A stretch of DNA of 9,048 bases from DATDAH01 sp036525535 (GTDB lineage: Bacteria; Actinomycetota; Acidimicrobiia; Acidimicrobiales; DATDAH01), in the NCBI GenBank assembly GCA_036525535.1, contig DATDAH010000300.1:1-9048 (forward strand), in the 5' to 3' direction. A model generated the notes under the pieces. The model did no database searches and had not been told where the DNA came from. It was given only the letters and a program-made list of their open reading frames with translations. Each line of letters starts with the position of its first letter. The stretch's first letter is position 1. Shown piece by piece: positions 5,317 through 9,048 of the stretch. Position numbers and translations under genes: made by a program.

Positions 5317-6912
5317 GTGGCCGAACCGACGAACGATCCGGCCGGGGCGCCGTCGACCGATCGCCGACTCCCGCTCCTCCTGGCCATGGCCATGTTCGTG
5401 TTGGTGGTGGACACGTCGCTGATGAACGTGTCCATCTCGGCGGTGGTCCACGATCTGGACACGACCGCCAGCAGCGTGCAGTCCGCCATCGCCTTGGAGG
5501 CGCTGGTCTCCGCCGCGTTCATCCTCATCGGGAGCAAGGTCGGCGATCTCATCGGCCGCAAGCGGGCCTACGTGTTGGGTCTCCTCGGCTACGCCATCGG
5601 CGCGCTGGCCATGGCGCTCGCCCAGAGCGTCACCGCCGTCATCGTGTTCTGGGCCATTCTCGGCGGCCTGGGCGCGTCACTCCTGCTGCCCTCCATGCAG
5701 TCCCTCATCCACGGCAACTTCGAAGGCGCGGCGCAGCGCCGGGTGTACGCCCTCGTGGGCGCGGCTGCCGCGATCGCCGCCGCCGTGGGGCCCCTACTGG
5801 GTGGCTTCATCACCACCTACCTGTCGTGGCGCGTCGGCTTCCTCCTCGAGGTGGTCGTCATCGGCGTCGTCCTCTCTGGCATCAAGCTCGTGCACGACGT
5901 CCCCTACACCGGAGAGCGCGGCGTCGACGTCGTCGGCGCGCTGCTTTCCGTCTTCGGGATGGGCGGCATCGTGCTGGGCATCCTCGCCTGGCAGGAAGGG
6001 GCGGAGTCCGTCGGTGTGCTGATCGCGGTCGGCGCACTCGCCATGGCCGGCCTGGTCTGGTGGCTGGTGCGCCGAAAGCGGCAGGGCTTGCCCATGCTGC
6101 TCGACCCCGACTTGTTCCAATCCAAGGTCTTCCGGTTCGGGATCACCGGTCAGATGCTCCAGCAGATCGCCCTCGGCGGCACGATGATCGTGCTGCCGAT
6201 CTACCTGCAGATGGTGCTCGAGTACAGCGCCATGGCCGCCGGGCTGTCGCTGGCCCCGCTCTCCCTCAGCATGTTCGCCGTCGCCCTGGTGGCGGGGAAG
6301 AAGGCCGGCGACGTGCGGCCGAGCCGGATCATCCGTTGGGGCTTCGCCCTCCTCACGAGCGGTCTGGTCGTGCTCGTCCCGGTCGTGCCGCGGGTCGACT
6401 CCGGCTGGTACCTGCTGATCCCCTTGCTGATCGCCGGCTCCGGCCTTGGTCTGCTCGTGTCCCAGCTGAACAACTACACCCTGGCTCCGATCACCGAGGA
6501 ACGGGTCAGCGAGGCGGCCGGAGTGAACTCGGCGGCCGGGTCCTTCGGGCTGTCGTTCGGGCTGGCGTTCGCCGGGGCCATCATGCTGGCCACCCTCTCC
6601 CTCGCGTTCACCACCATGGCCGAGGACAGCGCCGTGCTCTCGCCGGCCGAGCAGGAGCAGGTGGCGGACGGATTGGAGGAGAACGCCGAGGTGATGACCA
6701 ACACCCACCTCGAGGAGCTCCTCGTCGACCAGCCGGAGGCCATCCAGGACGAGATCATCCGCATCAACACCAACGCCCGCCCGTTGGCGCTCCAGGTGGC
6801 GCTGCTCATCCCGATCCTGGCCGGTCTCGCCGGGTTGTCGACCTCGTTCCGGATGATGCGGCTGCCGGACCCGGAGCCCTCCGGCTCGGGCGAGGCGATG
6901 GTCCTGGACTGA
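5317..6912 (+). CDS. MFS transporter, DHA2-like drug:H+ antiporter family
   Basis: A 531-aa protein is read from GTG 5317. It starts with a short polar N-terminus, then a first helix containing VVDTSLMNVSISAVVHDL, the place where DHA2 exporters carry their D-x-x-x-x-N-V signature. MFS motif A in the loop between helices 2 and 3 reads GSKVGDLIGRKRAYVLG. A motif-C-like AAAVGPLLGGF lies in helix 5. About 14 hydrophobic segments and a hydrophilic loop before the last helix (about 70 residues, from FTTMAEDSA to NARPLA) fit the 14-TM DHA2 type, known for proton-driven drug export; the substrate here is unknown. A longer frame from TTG 5230 exists, but GTG 5317 gives a normal N-terminus and sits 7 bases from a -10-like TAATGA. 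Its stop overlaps the RBS of the next gene. Confidence 0.9.
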   Translation: MAEPTNDPAGAPSTDRRLPLLLAMAMFVLVVDTSLMNVSISAVVHDLDTTASSVQSAIALEALVSAAFILIGSKVGDLIGRKRAYVLGLLGYAIGALAMALAQSVTAVIVFWAILGGLGASLLLPSMQSLIHGNFEGAAQRRVYALVGAAAAIAAAVGPLLGGFITTYLSWRVGFLLEVVVIGVVLSGIKLVHDVPYTGERGVDVVGALLSVFGMGGIVLGILAWQEGAESVGVLIAVGALAMAGLVWWLVRRKRQGLPMLLDPDLFQSKVFRFGITGQMLQQIALGGTMIVLPIYLQMVLEYSAMAAGLSLAPLSLSMFAVALVAGKKAGDVRPSRIIRWGFALLTSGLVVLVPVVPRVDSGWYLLIPLLIAGSGLGLLVSQLNNYTLAPITEERVSEAAGVNSAAGSFGLSFGLAFAGAIMLATLSLAFTTMAEDSAVLSPAEQEQVADGLEENAEVMTNTHLEELLVDQPEAIQDEIIRINTNARPLALQVALLIPILAGLAGLSTSFRMMRLPDPEPSGSGEAMVLD

Positions 6913-6919
6913 GGAGGTC

Positions 6920-7420
6920 GTGTCGACGCTCGCCGACCTGGCCGCCGAGGTTCGCACGAACAAGGACCTGCGACGCGAGGCCTACTCGATGTCGTTGTAC
7001 GTCTCCATCGTGCTGTTCAGCGCGCTCTGCGTGTTCAACGACGACCACCCGCCGGATCGGGGGGACGTCTTCCTCCTCGAGTTGGGCACGACCGTCGGGC
7101 TCGTGTTGGCCCACGCTTTCGCCTCGTGGTTGTCGACCCGCATGATGGGCGACCACGAGGCGCCCGGGGCCTGGGATCTCCTCCTGGTGCAGCTCGGTGG
7201 TGCCCTCGTCGTGGGCTCGCTGGCCATGGTCGCGGTCCTCATCGCGCCGACCTCGGTCGAGCTCCCGGCCGCCCGATTCACCGTGGCGGCCACGATCGCC
7301 GCACTGGTGTACTTCGAGAGCCGGACGAGCACGTCCCGAGGCCGAGCGGCCGCCTACGGCCTGCTCGCGCTCCTTGCCGGCGTGACCGTGGCGCTGCTGA
7401 AGTCCTGGCTCGTGCACTGA
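6920..7420 (+). CDS. small integral membrane protein of unknown function
   Basis: This 166-aa protein follows the MFS gene by 7 bases, and AGGAGG (6912-6917) overlaps the MFS stop, suggesting translational coupling. The spacing from AGGAGG to GTG 6920 is only 2 bases, which is short; ATG 6989 (Met24) is an alternative but far from this RBS. The first 22 residues are polar and charged (TLADLAAEVRTNKDLRREAY). About four or five hydrophobic segments follow: about 25-41, 54-70, 87-108, 117-130 and 143-161. The loop between the first two contains DDHPPDRGD, and another has MMGDHEAPG. I do not recognise the family. Its position suggests a partner or accessory of the transporter, but this is only inferred from linkage. 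Confidence 0.78.
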   Translation: MSTLADLAAEVRTNKDLRREAYSMSLYVSIVLFSALCVFNDDHPPDRGDVFLLELGTTVGLVLAHAFASWLSTRMMGDHEAPGAWDLLLVQLGGALVVGSLAMVAVLIAPTSVELPAARFTVAATIAALVYFESRTSTSRGRAAAYGLLALLAGVTVALLKSWLVH

Positions 7421-7435
7421 GGCGAGCGAATCGCC
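7421..7435 (+). terminator. weak hairpin after the MFS/membrane protein pair
   Basis: GGCGA (7421-7425) and TCGCC (7431-7435) can pair around GCGAA immediately after the TGA at 7418-7420. The 5-bp stem is short and no T-run follows. The site sits in the 42-base gap between convergent genes, where a terminator is expected, and this is the only candidate I see. Confidence 0.25.
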
Positions 7436-7462
7436 CCGTAGAACCGTTCGCCCCGCGAGAAC

Positions 7463-8113
7463 CTAACCCCGCGGATCAAAGCCGAGGGCGAGGTTCAGGA
7501 GCTGGCGCAGCATCCGGGCGGTGGCCCCCCAGATGGTGTCACCTTCGATGTCGAAGAAGGTCAAGGACCGGTCGTTGCCGTCGGGGAAGCGCCAGAGCTC
7601 CTCGTGGAACGCCTCAGGATCCAGCAGGTCGGCCAAGGGGACCTGGAGGATGTGCTCGACCTCGCCGGGATCGGCGACGAGGCCGTGAGGGCGACCCGGA
7701 AGGATCCCGACGAACGGGTGGATCATGGAGCGACTGACGAAGGTGCTCAGCTGGTCGAGAGGGCCAATGACCTCCACCGACGTCGGGTCGAGGCGGATCT
7801 CCTCCTGAGCCTCGCGGAGCGCGGTGGCCACGAGGTCGACGTCGTGGTCCTCCTGGCGCCCGCCGGGGAAGCTGACCTCGCCCCGGTGGTTGCGCAGGTG
7901 GGCCGCCCGGCGGGTCAGCACGACGACGGGCCCCTCGTCGCCGTCGTAGAGGGGGGCCAGCACCGCCGACTGGCGGGGCGACGCCACCGGCACCGGACCG
8001 TCGATGACCACCGGTTCGCCCAAGGCGGCCAGGCGCTCCGGCAGGACGCTCAGGTCGACCTCCCGCTCGGCTGCGGACAGCCTGGCCCAAGGGGGCGGGC
8101 CGCCGAGGCGCAT
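7463..8113 (-). CDS. Nudix hydrolase, CoA pyrophosphatase type
   Basis: A 216-aa protein is read from ATG 8113. The family motif preceding the Nudix box, LTRRAAHLRNHRGEVSFPGG (residues 66-85), matches the CoA-diphosphatase signature L-L-T-x-R-S-x-x-x-R-x-H-x-G-x-V-x-F-P-G-G. The Nudix box follows, with Gly85 and the metal-binding REAQEE at 100-105 in TALREAQEEI. Such enzymes cleave coenzyme A or acyl-CoA to phosphopantetheine derivatives and 3',5'-ADP in the cytosol. The frame is open back to GTG 8269, but that would overlap the small gene upstream and add a non-family Arg/Gly-rich leader, so ATG 8113 is preferred; its RBS is not obvious. It lies 53 bases after the 50-aa gene, probably on the same transcript. 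Confidence 0.9.
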   Translation of the reverse strand: MRLGGPPPWARLSAAEREVDLSVLPERLAALGEPVVIDGPVPVASPRQSAVLAPLYDGDEGPVVVLTRRAAHLRNHRGEVSFPGGRQEDHDVDLVATALREAQEEIRLDPTSVEVIGPLDQLSTFVSRSMIHPFVGILPGRPHGLVADPGEVEHILQVPLADLLDPEAFHEELWRFPDGNDRSLTFFDIEGDTIWGATARMLRQLLNLALGFDPRG

Positions 8114-8166
8114 GCCGTCGGGGCGGGGGATGACCTGGTTCCCGCCCCGGGGCCGGGGTGTCGGGC

Positions 8167-8319
8167 TCAGGAGGCGGTACTCCCGGCGAGCTGCTCGAGC
8201 AGCTCGCGCAGGCCGCCCACCTTCAGGTTCTTCATGACCGTGCCCGGCGTGGTCTCGCCCCGCTCCCACTCCATCCAGTGGTCGAGGAGCTTGGCGGGGT
8301 CAGCGGGCGGACGATCCAT
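8167..8319 (-). CDS. conserved small protein (50 aa), unknown function
   Basis: A 50-aa protein, MDRPPADPAKLLDHWMEWER onward, continues GETTPGTVMKNLKVGGLREL and ends with a short Leu/Glu helix. The WMEWE-GETTPG-VM-NLK-GGL core looks like a small conserved actinobacterial protein I have seen without a known function; this is recollection and not a search result. A longer frame from GTG 8352 exists, but that start lies inside the groEL terminator stem, so ATG 8319 is preferred. TACGAT (8332 to 8327, minus strand) ends 7 bases before the ATG, so the mRNA may be leaderless. The Nudix gene follows downstream. Confidence 0.72.
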   Translation of the reverse strand: MDRPPADPAKLLDHWMEWERGETTPGTVMKNLKVGGLRELLEQLAGSTAS

Positions 8320-8332
8320 GGGCCGGATCGTA
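8320..8332 (-). promoter_or_regulatory. -10-like element for the 50-aa gene, leaderless geometry
   Basis: On the minus strand, TACGAT (8332 to 8327) matches the TANNNT form of actinobacterial -10 elements and is followed by 7 bases and then ATG 8319. This would place the transcription start at the A of the ATG. No Shine-Dalgarno sequence is present. A -35 match at 16-18 bases upstream is weak. The site lies just past the groEL terminator, where a new promoter would be expected for the Nudix cluster. Confidence 0.45.
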
Positions 8333-8349
8333 CCGATGGGCGGACGCGA

Positions 8350-8377
8350 CACAGCCGGGCCCTCGGGCCCGGCTGTG
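8350..8377 (-). terminator. strong hairpin downstream of groEL
   Basis: The arms CACAGCCGGGCCC (8350-8362) and GGGCCCGGCTGTG (8365-8377) are perfect 13-base complements with a 2-base gap, effectively a 12-bp stem with a CTCG tetraloop. It lies 26 bases past the groEL TAA (8404-8406). No T-run follows on the minus strand (TCGCGTCC), so it belongs to the U-poor class of candidate terminators. Position and stem strength make termination the most likely role. Confidence 0.8.
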
Positions 8378-8403
8378 GACGCAGTTCCCGTGGTGGCGGG
8401 GAC

Positions 8404-9048
<645 letters not shown>

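Noticed and set aside
5794..6963. A 389-codon minus-strand frame opposite the MFS gene
   Set aside because: It is a shadow frame with low-complexity His/Gln/Arg/Asp composition. The MFS reading has clear motifs and membrane helices.
8114..8269. N-terminal extension of the Nudix gene to GTG 8269
   Set aside because: It overlaps the 50-aa gene in another frame, encodes an Arg/Gly-rich leader and makes the protein longer than usual for CoA pyrophosphatases.

Overview
This is a GC-rich chromosomal window whose codon use, frequent GTG starts and gene families suggest an actinobacterium. I suspect the Acidimicrobiia or a related lineage, but nothing in the window proves it. Most of the content is ordinary chromosome. 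One stretch, about 3.38-4.45 kb, is visibly rearranged.

Layout, left to right. Bases 1-3377 on the + strand hold the C-terminus of a SHOCT-domain protein, a class I SAM methyltransferase resembling glycine/sarcosine N-methyltransferases (GTG 207), and a 787-aa formylglycine-type arylsulfatase. They are closely spaced and probably co-transcribed. Bases 3378-4445 are a scar of local duplication: a 48-bp remnant of the C-terminus of a CYTH-domain gene, an intact YggT-family membrane protein gene, a second start-less and stop-interrupted copy of that gene's 5' part, and a tandem array of 18- and 12-bp units. The CYTH-domain gene itself (minus strand, start 5212) reads out of its globular domain, through the whole array and through the antisense strand of the broken yggT copy before it stops. 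This gives it a tail of about 123 residues that looks newly made.

Bases 5213-5316 form a divergent intergenic region with candidate leaderless promoters and a palindrome. A 14-TM-type MFS transporter (DHA2-like) and a small integral membrane protein follow on the + strand, probably translationally coupled. They converge on a minus-strand cluster: a CoA-pyrophosphatase-type Nudix hydrolase preceded by a 50-aa conserved small protein. A strong hairpin then marks the end of groEL, which enters from the right edge and lacks its N-terminal part here.

The observation most worth following is the yggT/CYTH duplication scar. A gene fragment was copied, decayed on its own strand, and appears to have been recruited in antisense, with an in-frame minisatellite, as the C-terminus of the neighbouring convergent gene. 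No defence system, CRISPR array, insertion sequence, tRNA or rRNA was seen.
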